Source: Magnetococcales bacterium (GTDB taxonomy: Bacteria; Pseudomonadota; Magnetococcia; Magnetococcales; UBA8363). From it: a DNA stretch of 64,000 nucleotides. The stretch covers positions 1 to 64,000 of the forward strand of contig JACSDG010000017.1 in the NCBI GenBank assembly GCA_015660855.1, given 5' to 3'. Below the pieces are notes generated by a model, which worked only from the letters and a program-made list of their open reading frames with translations, was not told the origin of the DNA and did no database searches. Shown piece after piece: positions 9,248 through 17,523 of this stretch; position 1 is the first letter of the stretch; every line of letters begins with the position of its first letter. Made by a program: the position numbers and the translations under genes.

Positions 9248-10028
9248 ACCCATGCGACTACAAAAATGGTTAGCCCAGGCGGGATTGTGTTCACGCCGGG
9301 AGGCAGAGCGGTGGATTGACAGTGGCCGCGTCGCCGTCAATGGTCAAATCATCACCCAACCGGGATCCTTGGTGGCCCATGGTGATCGGGTGGTGGTTGA
9401 TGGCCGGGTGGTTGCCGCCAAAAAGAGAAATTCTTCCATCGTTTTGGCTTTCAATAAACCGCCTGACATTTTGTGCACCCGCCATGACCCCGAGGGGCGA
9501 AAAACCATCTATGATTTTTTGGGGGATTTCCCGGAACGCTTGCTTTATGTGGGTCGATTGGACATCAATTCGGAGGGGCTTATTCTTTTCACCAATGATG
9601 GGGATCTGGTGCATCGTCTGACGCATCCTTCGGCGCGGGTGCCACGCAGCTATCGGGTACGGGTCCACGGTCGCATCAACGAGGCAACATTGAACCATTT
9701 ACGCCGTGGGGTTGTTTTGGAAGATGGTCCCACGGGTCCTTTGGAGGTCACGGTAGATCGTGATACGGCGGCCAACAACTGGTTGACCATGACACTTTAT
9801 GAAGGGCGCAACCGCATCATCCGGCGTATTTTTGATACGTTGGACATGAAGGTTTCCCGATTGATCCGCACCTCTTATGGTCAGGTATCCTTGGGAGATC
9901 TGGCTCGGGGTCATTGGCGTTTTCTTTCCATGGGGGAGCACAAACAGCTTCTCAAAGATGCCCAGCCTGTTGACCGACCATCCTTGCCGCCTCCTGCCAA
10001 AAAGCCTCCGCTTGTCCACCGCCGATGA
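9240..10028 (+). CDS. rluB: Ribosomal large-subunit pseudouridine synthase, RluB/RsuA family
   Basis: A 262-aa enzyme converting uridine to pseudouridine in rRNA. An S4 RNA-binding domain (RLQKWLAQAGLCSRREAERW, about residues 5–65) precedes the catalytic domain, with the active-site Asp in GRLDINSEGLILFTNDG and the C-terminal EGRNRIIRRIF motif. GTG 9240 has GGAGA nine bases upstream; ATG 9252 is the alternative. The C-terminal tail is proline/lysine rich. RluB (23S U2605) is the likely identity from size and position beside trpS, but RluE/RluF/RsuA are close relatives. Confidence 0.88.
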   Translation: MAEPMRLQKWLAQAGLCSRREAERWIDSGRVAVNGQIITQPGSLVAHGDRVVVDGRVVAAKKRNSSIVLAFNKPPDILCTRHDPEGRKTIYDFLGDFPERLLYVGRLDINSEGLILFTNDGDLVHRLTHPSARVPRSYRVRVHGRINEATLNHLRRGVVLEDGPTGPLEVTVDRDTAANNWLTMTLYEGRNRIIRRIFDTLDMKVSRLIRTSYGQVSLGDLARGHWRFLSMGEHKQLLKDAQPVDRPSLPPPAKKPPLVHRR

Positions 10029-10696
10029 TTTCTCCCCAGCCGTCTTTTTTGTTCCAGTTGCTTTACGACCGCTATGGTCCGCAGCATTGGTGGCCGGCAC
10101 GCACCATGACCGGCATGATGGTTGGTGCGGTGCTGGTGCAAAATACCGCCTGGACTCAGGCGGCCAAAGCGGTGGATCAACTGGAAAGCCGGGGATTGTT
10201 GGATTTTGCTGCCATTTGCAAGGCTCCCGACGAACTGTTATGGGAGATCATCCGGCCCGCCGGATATTTTAGGGTGAAAACGCGCCGTCTCAAGGCGTTG
10301 GCGGCTTTTTTGGCATCCCATGCGAATTTGGCGGAAATCATACACCCTGGCAACGATCGTTTGCGCCAGGAGTTGTTGGCTGTCTACGGCATCGGCAAGG
10401 AGACAGCCGATTCTATTTTGTGTTATGCCGCCAAACAGCCGGTTTTTGTGGTTGATGCCTATACCAAACGCTTATTTTTGCGTTTGGGGTGGATTGAAAC
10501 AGGAAAAGAGAGTTATGACATCATGCAACAGATTGTCCATGGGGCCATGGCTGCGGATGTGGAATCTTTGGGGGAGTTTCATGCCTTAATCGTGCGCCAT
10601 GCCAAGGAGCACTGTCTTAAACGTCCCCAATGCCAGGGCTGTCCCATCGTCATCTGTCCTCTTGGCGACATCCACCATTTCAATCGGGAGACGTGA
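10025..10696 (+). CDS. EndoIII-superfamily DNA glycosylase, MagIII-like
   Basis: A 223-aa helix-hairpin-helix DNA glycosylase that removes damaged bases. The hairpin reads VYGIGKETADSILCYA and the catalytic Asp lies in VVDAYTKRLFLR. A C-terminal Cys cluster C-x5-C-x2-C-x4-C (CLKRPQCQGCPIVIC) is near the iron–sulfur position of endonuclease III but with shorter spacing. At the position of the EndoIII catalytic lysine (G-x-G-R-K-T-A) there is Glu, as in monofunctional 3-methyladenine glycosylase III-like proteins, so AP-lyase activity is doubtful. Its ATG overlaps the preceding stop codon (ATGA). Confidence 0.85.
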   Translation: MISPQPSFLFQLLYDRYGPQHWWPARTMTGMMVGAVLVQNTAWTQAAKAVDQLESRGLLDFAAICKAPDELLWEIIRPAGYFRVKTRRLKALAAFLASHANLAEIIHPGNDRLRQELLAVYGIGKETADSILCYAAKQPVFVVDAYTKRLFLRLGWIETGKESYDIMQQIVHGAMAADVESLGEFHALIVRHAKEHCLKRPQCQGCPIVICPLGDIHHFNRET

Positions 10697-10697
10697 G

Positions 10698-11018
10698 ATG
10701 ACTACCCTCACCATAGGAACTGCCCAGCGCAGTCTTTTCTTCACTGCGGCGTTCTACTGGAGAGTTTGCCATGGAGATGCGCAAGGCTGCCGCAATCTAC
10801 TGGTATCAAAAGGGGCTGCTTTCCCGGGAAAGGGCAGCCGAGGTCGCAGGACTGGACCGGACCGATTTTCTGCTCTCCTGGCGTCAAAAAGGGTGGATGT
10901 CTTTGTCGTGGACACGGAGTCCTTGCGCCAAGAGTTGACTCCAAGCGAAATTCTTATCCGGGATTTGCCAAAGTTTTGGTTTTTGCCTGAAGGGCATCAT
11001 GTTTCAGGGAGGGGCTGA
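10698..11018 (+). pseudogene. UPF0175-family gene broken by two compensating frameshifts
   Basis: The ATG at 10698 opens MTTLTI; with one extra G at 10716/10717 removed the sequence continues ELPSAVFSSLRRSTGEFA, then MEMRKAAAIYWYQKGLLS and RERAAEVAGLDRTDFLLSW, and after a missing base near 10891 it returns to the first frame as VDVFVVDTESLRQEL. This full pattern is that of UPF0175 (small ribbon-helix-like antitoxin-type proteins, often next to a PIN toxin). The last frame runs on through a short repeat to a stop at 11018. No PIN-type partner is seen. Either a decayed gene or sequencing error in two places. Confidence 0.7.
10963..11007 (-). repeat. Short repeat copy with GCCCTTC..GGGC-type hairpin
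   Basis: The reverse complement reads AACATGATGCCCTTCAGGC followed by AAAAACCAAAACTTTGGCAAA, matching the head module AACATGATGCCCTTCGGGCA found at 24421, 45557, 58538, 58612 and 58812. It has been read through by the broken UPF0175 frame. Confidence 0.6.
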
Positions 11019-11458
11019 ATGGTTATCCGCATGGTCGGCCAACAGCCCGGCAGACCTAAAGGTTGCATTTTTTCAGGCAGATTCTAAACAAAAAATTGAA
11101 TTGACGAATATTATTATTTGATGGTTGTGTGTGCCATATGCTAGCTTGGGGTGAACCTTGTTTGATTCTCTCAGGTCAATCTCAGGATGTCATCATGAGC
11201 TTCGTCGCATTTCTCTCTCTTTTCCTTGCAGAGATGTCTATCGCCCGCCATCGTTACGGGGCAGGGGGGGGATATGTCCCTGTCCGCAATCAAGGGTAGG
11301 GCCTGCGTCACCCGGGAAGGACGAGGAGTCAGGAAGTCGAGGGAGATTTATTTGAATGGAGTTGCTTTGATTCCATAAAGTTGCTTCCGAGGTTAATGGA
11401 GTTCGGTTAGCTTAAAAACGGTTTAAGTGCCGTTAGATAAGTAATCAGGCGATGACGA
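11019..11458. other. Intergenic region upstream of the kinase–hydrogenase cluster
   Basis: About 440 bases without a convincing gene. It is AT-rich around 11085–11130 and G-rich around 11250–11345. A TTGACG at 11101 is followed by no acceptable -10 box at 16–18 bases, so I do not call a promoter, although the position before a long co-directional gene row makes this the natural place for one. Confidence 0.5.
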
Positions 11459-13090
11459 ATGGCCCCTAGAAAAAAACAACCTAAAGCACAGCCGCTTGGA
11501 ATTGGGGCATGTGTATTAGACTATACAATACAAAGTGTTATTGGTACAGGTGGGTTTGGGATTACCTACCAGGCAATCCACAATAAATTGGGAGACAAAG
11601 TTGCCATCAAGGAATTTTTCCCAAGATCGACACCTAGTTACTATGCCAAAAGGTTGGAAGATGGAAGGGTAATGCCTGTCCCTCAGGAAGGGTGCCAGGA
11701 CAAACACTTAGTCGCTGATGATTACAAGGAGGGGTTGAAAAAATTTCTGAGCGAGACAAAAATTCTAAGGTCTCTTGGATCCCCCAACATAGCAAGGGTC
11801 CAGCATTATTTTGAACTGAATGAAACGGGTTACATTGTCATGGATTACGTTGAAGGAATGAGTCTGGCGAAAGTTGTAAAAAATGAAGGTACTTTTTCCC
11901 GTGACAGGCTCATGGATTTTATGAAGAAAACCTTGAATGGGCTTGAACTCGTTCATGATAAGGGGTTGATCCATCGAGATTTAAAACCGGACAATATTTA
12001 TATCTCTGAAGATGGTACCCCCATTCTGCTGGATTTTGGTTCGGCGCGCCCCTCCCAGACAAAGATGACGATGCTCTGTTCTCCGGAATGGGCTCCCATT
12101 GAGCAGATGGAGGGCGCAGAGGAAGGACCGTGGGGAGATATTTATTCCCTGGCATGTGTTGCCTATTACGCCATAACAGGAAATCAACCGAGATCAGCCA
12201 AACGACGGCAGGAAAAAATCAGTCGTGGTGAAGAAGATCCTTTCGTTCCCCTTACCTCGCTGGAGTTGTCAAATTTTCCCAGTCATTTGTTGCGCGCCAT
12301 TGACCGTGCTCTGATGCTGGATCATGAAGAAAGGCCTCAGACTGTGGCGGCCTGGAGGCTGGAACTGGAAATGCCCAATGCACCGTTCAGCAAGGTATAT
12401 CCCAGGCCTAATCCCGAAGAGCCAAAAGTAAATATCGCTTCCGATCTTGGTGCAGGAGAAGATGAAACGGCTCAGTCCCCCTCTCCCATGGAGAGGCTGG
12501 TCACACCGGATGTCGGGCACCATGAATACAAACACCCCAGCCCAGTCGATTCCAAGCAAAAGCGTTCGGAAGTCAAACCGGGGATCCCTCCGCCCGCAAA
12601 ACGATTGAATCCCCGAAGTGGTGAAGACCATCTTCCTCCACTGGTACACAGGAAAAATCAGCCCCTGTCGGACGCGAAATCCTTTTTTAAGGCTCTGGAC
12701 GACAATATACCGCGACTTCTCCCCGAACCGAAGCAGTCCGTCCCCGTATTCAAGTCCCGAATCTCCCAATCGGTTGTCATCAAGGAGGTCGATTCATTTC
12801 CCGTCCCTGTTCGGCCCGCCAGGAAGATCCTGTTATCGCCCCCCCCTCGGGTGGAGCATGAGAAAGTTACCGATCCATCCGATGCGATACCGGCAGGCGT
12901 TATCCCGTCACCGCCCTCAAAACGGATTGCGGCAAGGGAAGCATCTGGGGTTTGGGAGCCGAAAAAACAGAGATTGCGAGAAACCGCAACAACTAGAATG
13001 GATTACCACGGTCCCGGGAAAATGAATGGGTTAAACAAGACTCCTGAGGCGATTGTCTCTGCCAGAGTCAGAAAAAAATCCGAGACGTGA
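11459..13090 (+). CDS. Serine/threonine protein kinase (PknB-like) with proline-rich tail
   Basis: A 543-aa Hanks-type kinase. The glycine loop is GTGGFG (residues 29–34), the ATP lysine is in VAIKEF (Lys51), the catalytic loop is HRDLKPDN (172–179), DFG is at 192–194, and SPEWAPIE serves as the APE motif, so it looks catalytically intact. Residues about 300–543 are proline- and charge-rich and probably unstructured; no transmembrane helix or PASTA repeat is visible, so it is likely cytoplasmic. It heads the twelve-gene row and its stop overlaps the next gene's GTG, suggesting that it controls the hydrogenase and downstream proteins by phosphorylation (inference). Confidence 0.92.
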   Translation: MAPRKKQPKAQPLGIGACVLDYTIQSVIGTGGFGITYQAIHNKLGDKVAIKEFFPRSTPSYYAKRLEDGRVMPVPQEGCQDKHLVADDYKEGLKKFLSETKILRSLGSPNIARVQHYFELNETGYIVMDYVEGMSLAKVVKNEGTFSRDRLMDFMKKTLNGLELVHDKGLIHRDLKPDNIYISEDGTPILLDFGSARPSQTKMTMLCSPEWAPIEQMEGAEEGPWGDIYSLACVAYYAITGNQPRSAKRRQEKISRGEEDPFVPLTSLELSNFPSHLLRAIDRALMLDHEERPQTVAAWRLELEMPNAPFSKVYPRPNPEEPKVNIASDLGAGEDETAQSPSPMERLVTPDVGHHEYKHPSPVDSKQKRSEVKPGIPPPAKRLNPRSGEDHLPPLVHRKNQPLSDAKSFFKALDDNIPRLLPEPKQSVPVFKSRISQSVVIKEVDSFPVPVRPARKILLSPPPRVEHEKVTDPSDAIPAGVIPSPPSKRIAAREASGVWEPKKQRLRETATTRMDYHGPGKMNGLNKTPEAIVSARVRKKSET

Positions 13091-13617
13091 CGATTATGGT
13101 ACGGAATGGAATTTCAGAAAAGATTGGAGGGATCACGGTGGCGGGATCCGGGAACTGGTGGATAGCCCATGACCGGATTGGCCCGTTGGTTCTGGAACGG
13201 TTGGAGGCCATGGATTTTGGCAAAGGGTTGGAGTTGTGTCACCTGGGGACCACCGGTTTGGATATTATCGACTGTCTTCGAGGACAAAAGCATTTTATCC
13301 TCGTGGATGCGGCGTGTGGGCGCGATCCCCCCGGGACGATTCAACTTGTTCCGATGGCATCCGTCTGCCCGGTTTCCCGTGGGGTTAGTCTGCACCAGAT
13401 CGGTCCCTTGGAAGGCTTTGCCCTTGCGGCACAGTTGTTTCCTGAGAGTCTTCCGAAACGGGCCTCACTCATCACCGTTGAAACCTTGGGATTGCAGGAA
13501 AACTGTTTCGGATCGGTAACCGATCAGGTGGTGAACATGATTTTGAAGGAGACCGGCTTGCAGGCACCCGACTTTTCAGATAGCGGGTCGGAGAACCTTT
13601 TTTCCGGCAGGGGTTGA
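13087..13617 (+). CDS. [NiFe]-hydrogenase maturation endopeptidase (HycI/HyaD/HoxW type)
   Basis: A 176-aa protein of the M52 family that trims the C-terminus of the large subunit once nickel is inserted. It has the N-terminal GNWWIAHDRIGP (family G-N-x-L-x-x-D-E/D-x-x-G), a metal Asp in LVDAACG, and the conserved His in VSLHQIGPL. The GTG start at 13087 forms a GTGA overlap with the kinase gene; ATG 13096 is the alternative. The large subunit encoded 1.7 kb downstream keeps a cleavable tail, so the pair fits. Confidence 0.88.
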   Translation: MTIMVRNGISEKIGGITVAGSGNWWIAHDRIGPLVLERLEAMDFGKGLELCHLGTTGLDIIDCLRGQKHFILVDAACGRDPPGTIQLVPMASVCPVSRGVSLHQIGPLEGFALAAQLFPESLPKRASLITVETLGLQENCFGSVTDQVVNMILKETGLQAPDFSDSGSENLFSGRG

Positions 13618-14225
13618 TGGATCATCTACCGTTTGGAGGGAGGCTTTCAGTGGCAAACCAGCAGGAAGAACCCAGCCAAGGCACCGGACCCGAGCACTTC
13701 GGGGAAAGTGCCTTGACGAGAGAAAAAAGACTCCGGGTTCAGGGAATGATGGTTTTTCTCGGTTCCCTGACACACGGTCTGGAGGATCTCCTTGGCAAAG
13801 GTGCCAAGGCGGTCTCCTTGCGTGCTGGAAGGGAGGTGGGGCTGGCACGCCCTGTGATCCGGAAGGAAGCCGACCTGCGAAAAGCCCTGGACCAGGTGCG
13901 ACAGGAAATGGTGACGATGGAAATCGATTGGCCCTTTGAATTGTTTGTCCCGGAAGGAGAAGAATCGCCCATTTCCGTCAATGACCATGGCGAGACGGAA
14001 ATTCGTATGCCTTTCGGTAACTGTCTGGTCCGGTGTTCCCTGTTCCGCTACGGATTTCCCCAGGAAATGTCCCTCTGCCAAACCAAGCATGGCCTGTTTT
14101 GCGGACTGTTTGAAAAAATTTATGGGGTCAGGGCCCACCTGGATATCATCCATTCGGGTGAAAACGCATGTTTGCTCAAATTGCGCTTTCGCGATCCGAA
14201 TCATGCCATGGGAGAAGACAGGTGA
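13617..14225 (+). CDS. Protein with Cys/His-rich V4R-like domain, hydrogenase-associated
   Basis: A 202-aa soluble protein of unknown function. Its last 75 residues follow the pattern F-x2-C-x18-L-C-x4-H-x(about 26)-C and align without gaps over nearly 40 residues with the C-terminus of the ferredoxin-like protein at 16706–17452 (LCQTKHG against LCRLFHS). The pattern resembles metal- or heme-binding V4R/4-vinyl-reductase-type domains, but I am not certain of the family. ATG 13617 shares one base with the preceding stop codon, and the stop overlaps the next gene's GTG, so it is coupled on both sides to hydrogenase genes. A sensory or cofactor-binding role is a guess. Confidence 0.75.
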   Translation: MDHLPFGGRLSVANQQEEPSQGTGPEHFGESALTREKRLRVQGMMVFLGSLTHGLEDLLGKGAKAVSLRAGREVGLARPVIRKEADLRKALDQVRQEMVTMEIDWPFELFVPEGEESPISVNDHGETEIRMPFGNCLVRCSLFRYGFPQEMSLCQTKHGLFCGLFEKIYGVRAHLDIIHSGENACLLKLRFRDPNHAMGEDR

Positions 14226-15199
14226 ACGGAGAAAAAAAGACGCTATCCATTGAGTGGCTGTCGGGTTGCTCCGGTTGCGAGGTGGCACTGTTGGACCTCC
14301 ATGATACCCTCTTGCACGTCCTGGGAAACGAGGTACGCCTTGTTCGTTTGCCAATATTGATGGACACCCGGGATTATCCGCAGGCCGATATCGGCATGAT
14401 TACTGGTTCTATTCGCTCCCGGCACGACATAAAGGCGGCCCAGGCCATGCGTAAAGTATGCAAGACCATCATCGCCTTCGGTACCTGTCCGGTTTACGGC
14501 GGACCGCACAGCGGTGGTTTTGCGAATTCCTCCAAAGATCTTCTGGATTGCGCTTTTCGCGACAATTCCAGCACCCACACCGATACGATTCCCGATCAGG
14601 CAGAGGGACTCCTGGACCGGACCTTGCCCCTGGATGCCAAAATCACCGTCGATGTTTATATGCCCGGATGTCCACCCCATCCGGGACATATTCTGGATGG
14701 GCTGCAATTCCTGCTTCATGGCCGGGAGCAGAAGATTGCCCAACATCCCGTCTGCTTCAACTGCGACCGGAACATGGTCAAAAGCGACCAGGATACGATT
14801 CGGAAACCGTTAAGCGGCGTACCCAATGCGACGGATTGTTTCCTTTCCCAGGGCTACCTTTGTTTCGGATCGGCCACTCTGGACCGGTGCATGGCTCCTT
14901 GCCCTAAATCGGGGGTTCCCTGCTTTTCCTGTGGCGGCCCCTCGGAGGCTGTAGTATTGGATCCCAATAAGGATGTTCGCACCCGGGTAGCCAACCAGAT
15001 GAGCCACCTGACCCGGATTCCCTACGAGACCATCATCAAGGAGATTGAGGAGCAGGCCAAAACCCATTATGCCTATGCCATGGCATCTCCGGTTTTTCGG
15101 CATAAACCTACATTCCTGTATCGAAAATGGACGGAAGAAAAACCTCGGAAGGCTGAACCCATGGTCTATCGCAAGTGGTCGGAAAAACGCTGCTTATAA
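14222..15199 (+). CDS. [NiFe]-hydrogenase small subunit, Mvh-like (group 3-like)
   Basis: A 325-aa iron–sulfur subunit without a Tat signal, so cytoplasmic. The proximal-cluster motif is IEWLSGCSGCEVALLDLHD (Cys16, Cys19), with further cluster cysteines in FGTCPVYGG and MPGCPPHPGH. It has the MvhG-type C-terminal cysteine block CFNCDR, CFLSQGYLCFG, CMAPCP, CFSCGGP, for two more clusters. The end carries a duplicated YRKW motif. The start is GTG 14222, overlapping the previous stop (GTGA). Mvh enzymes normally pass electrons to MvhD and heterodisulfide reductase; neither is encoded here. Confidence 0.9.
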   Translation: MNGEKKTLSIEWLSGCSGCEVALLDLHDTLLHVLGNEVRLVRLPILMDTRDYPQADIGMITGSIRSRHDIKAAQAMRKVCKTIIAFGTCPVYGGPHSGGFANSSKDLLDCAFRDNSSTHTDTIPDQAEGLLDRTLPLDAKITVDVYMPGCPPHPGHILDGLQFLLHGREQKIAQHPVCFNCDRNMVKSDQDTIRKPLSGVPNATDCFLSQGYLCFGSATLDRCMAPCPKSGVPCFSCGGPSEAVVLDPNKDVRTRVANQMSHLTRIPYETIIKEIEEQAKTHYAYAMASPVFRHKPTFLYRKWTEEKPRKAEPMVYRKWSEKRCL

Positions 15200-15297
15200 A
15201 TGATGCCCATAGGGGATACCCGTGGCGGTTGTGGAGGGTTCCCCAACCCGAAGCAAGGACAGGCCGTTTTTCAACTCATTCCAGGAAGGGGCTCGTT

Positions 15298-16701
15298 ATG
15301 CCCAGAAAATTGATCATTGATCCGGTCACCCGAATTGAAGGCCACGCCCGGGTGGAGTTGGTGGTGGACGATGAAGGGAGGGTCACCCAGTCACTCTTCA
15401 AGGTTATGGATTTTCGCGGTTGGGAAAGCTTTTTGCGGGGTATGCAAGCAGAGATGATGCCGACACTGACGCCGCGGATCTGCGGAACCTGCTCCGTGAC
15501 ACATCATTTGGCCGCGGCCAAAGCAGTGGACAAGATATTTTCAGCCAAACCCCCAAGGGCCGCTGAACTGGTCCGGCAAGTTCTTAACTTTGGGGGTTAT
15601 CTGCACTCCCACGGTGTTCATATTTTTGCCCTGGCAGGACCGGATCTGTTGATGGATCCAGCTGTGACGCCACCCGCAGAGCGCAATGTTATCGGAATGG
15701 CTGTCAAGGATCCTGAATTGGTCAGAAAAGCCTTGCGTATCCGCTCCATCGGTGCCCTGGTTACCAAAGAGATCGGAGGTCGTGAAATCCATCCGGTAAT
15801 TGCCGTAGCCGGGGGACTTGCCGCGCCGCTCTCCAAGGAGCAACTGCGTACCCTGAAACGGTTGGCCGCCGAAGCCCGGGAGTTGTGCATCGAACTGATG
15901 CAATTGGTCAAGAATGCCCTGTTGCCCAAACAGGAACTGTTACACTCCTTGCCCATCCATTTCCACAACCTTGGCTTGGTCAGGGATGGAAACATGGAAT
16001 TTTATCATGGAGACCTCCGACTGCGGGATCCAAATGGAGGTACCATGGAATTTTCCGAAGATGATTGGCGGGATTTCCTGCACGAAGAAACCCATCCGGA
16101 CTCCTTTGCCAAACACGTTTTTTGCAAGAACTCCAGCGGTGATGCCGTGCTATACCGGGTGGGGCCCCTGGCCAGAGTCAACTGTTGCGATCGGATAGAC
16201 ACCCCCTTGGCGCAGCAGGAACTGGAAGCCTTCCGGGAAGTTTCTGGAACTCCTTCTCCCCACACGGTGATGTATCATTTTGCACGCATGATCGAATTGC
16301 TTCATGCGGCGGAAAAAATGGTAGTGTTGTTGGAGGAAGATGAAATTCTTTCGGACAAGATACATACTCAGCCCCAGGGAGAGATACGAAGTGCCACGGC
16401 CATGGTGGAAGCTCCTCGGGGGGTGCTGATTCATGATTATCAGGTGGACAGCAAGGGCCTGATTACCCAAGCCAACCTGATAGTGGCCACCCAGCAGAAC
16501 ATACCCGCCATCAACGCTACCATCGGACTGTCGGCACAAAATTTTCTGGACGCTGACGACGAGGCACTGTTGAACGCCATTGAGTTCGGCATCCGTTGTT
16601 ACGACCCTTGCCTCTCCTGTGCTACCCACCGGATTGGCGAAATGAAGTTGGATGTGATTGTTCAACGTCATGGTGAAACCCTTCGCCAAGTCAGGAGGTA
16701 G
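15298..16701 (+). CDS. [NiFe]-hydrogenase large subunit, group 3-like
   Basis: A 467-aa subunit holding the NiFe(CN)2CO centre that splits or makes H2. Both metal-binding motifs are intact: RICGTC at residues 60–65 and DPCLSCATH at 436–444. It begins with the conserved DPVTRIEGHARVE. After His444 there is a 23-residue tail, the peptide expected to be removed by the HycI-type protease. The frame extends 41 codons upstream into the small-subunit gene, but ATG 15298 has AGGAAGGGG upstream and is where homology starts. A 98-bp gap separates it from the small subunit. Confidence 0.93.
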   Translation: MPRKLIIDPVTRIEGHARVELVVDDEGRVTQSLFKVMDFRGWESFLRGMQAEMMPTLTPRICGTCSVTHHLAAAKAVDKIFSAKPPRAAELVRQVLNFGGYLHSHGVHIFALAGPDLLMDPAVTPPAERNVIGMAVKDPELVRKALRIRSIGALVTKEIGGREIHPVIAVAGGLAAPLSKEQLRTLKRLAAEARELCIELMQLVKNALLPKQELLHSLPIHFHNLGLVRDGNMEFYHGDLRLRDPNGGTMEFSEDDWRDFLHEETHPDSFAKHVFCKNSSGDAVLYRVGPLARVNCCDRIDTPLAQQELEAFREVSGTPSPHTVMYHFARMIELLHAAEKMVVLLEEDEILSDKIHTQPQGEIRSATAMVEAPRGVLIHDYQVDSKGLITQANLIVATQQNIPAINATIGLSAQNFLDADDEALLNAIEFGIRCYDPCLSCATHRIGEMKLDVIVQRHGETLRQVRR

Positions 16702-16705
16702 GAAC

Positions 16706-17452
16706 ATGCCTTCCGTTCAGATTGCTGATCGAGGTTGTCGGGGGTGCTCCCAATGTGTGGATATTTGCCCTGTGGATGTGTTCCAATCGGAACGGCTGTC
16801 AGAAACTGGGCCTCAAATTGCCCGGGTAAAGAGGGAGCAGGACTGCGTTGGTTGTTTTTCCTGCTACGCACTGTGCCCTTCTCAGTGCATCACCCTGTCG
16901 GGGATTACCGTCAATCCTGCATTTTTCCGGCTACAGGAGAACGTGCAATTGGTTGAACGGTTTCTGCGTTCGGAGCATGTCAAATCGGAAATCACCCCCG
17001 AGCAGTGGGACAAAGCTTTTGTTGATGTAGGCATGACCCTGGTTTCTCTGGCCAAGGCCATGGACGAAATTCTTGGATCTGGGATTCATACCGTGGGACG
17101 GCGATCCGGGCAGTTGGCGGCCTCCCATCTTCCCGAATCCTACGAGGAGAACACCCTGGAAGGGGTTCTGGAAAGTCTCCGGTCCCGTTTTGCGCATGCA
17201 TTTGATTTTGAATATCAAATCGATGAGAGTGCCATTCAGCTCCGTTTTTTATCCTGTTCTCTCTTTGGTATCGTGGAAAAATCCGGCGATCAAGTCGGAA
17301 AAGGGGTTCTGTGTCGTCTTTTCCACAGCTACATCGCATCGTTGATCACATCTTTTCAGGACCGAGTCTATCAACCGCAACTGGATTCTGCCGCGCGGGA
17401 TTGTTGTACAATCATGTTGGAAATGAGTGGCCAACGCAACAAAACCAAGTAA
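16706..17452 (+). CDS. 2[4Fe-4S] ferredoxin fused to Cys/His-rich V4R-like domain
   Basis: A 248-aa protein. The N-terminus has two CxxCxxCxxxCP clusters (Cys11/14/17/21 and Cys47/50/53/57), so it should carry two [4Fe-4S] clusters and accept electrons from the hydrogenase. A helical middle leads to a C-terminal domain (about residues 170–245) with F-x2-C, LC-x4-H and a DCC near the end, which aligns with the domain in the gene at 13617–14225. ATG 16706 has a perfect AGGAGG upstream and lies four bases after the large-subunit gene. The fusion suggests direct electron or redox signalling from H2 oxidation to this domain (inference). Confidence 0.85.
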   Translation: MPSVQIADRGCRGCSQCVDICPVDVFQSERLSETGPQIARVKREQDCVGCFSCYALCPSQCITLSGITVNPAFFRLQENVQLVERFLRSEHVKSEITPEQWDKAFVDVGMTLVSLAKAMDEILGSGIHTVGRRSGQLAASHLPESYEENTLEGVLESLRSRFAHAFDFEYQIDESAIQLRFLSCSLFGIVEKSGDQVGKGVLCRLFHSYIASLITSFQDRVYQPQLDSAARDCCTIMLEMSGQRNKTK

Positions 17453-17523
17453 ACGGCAATGGAAACGATGTTGTCTCCATAAACCCATTAACCTGGCACC
17501 ATCAATGCCGAGGAGTCTGCTAA

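Noticed and set aside
11101..11145. Sigma-70 promoter before the kinase
   Set aside because: TTGACG lacks a -10 box at acceptable spacing; TATGCT is too far.
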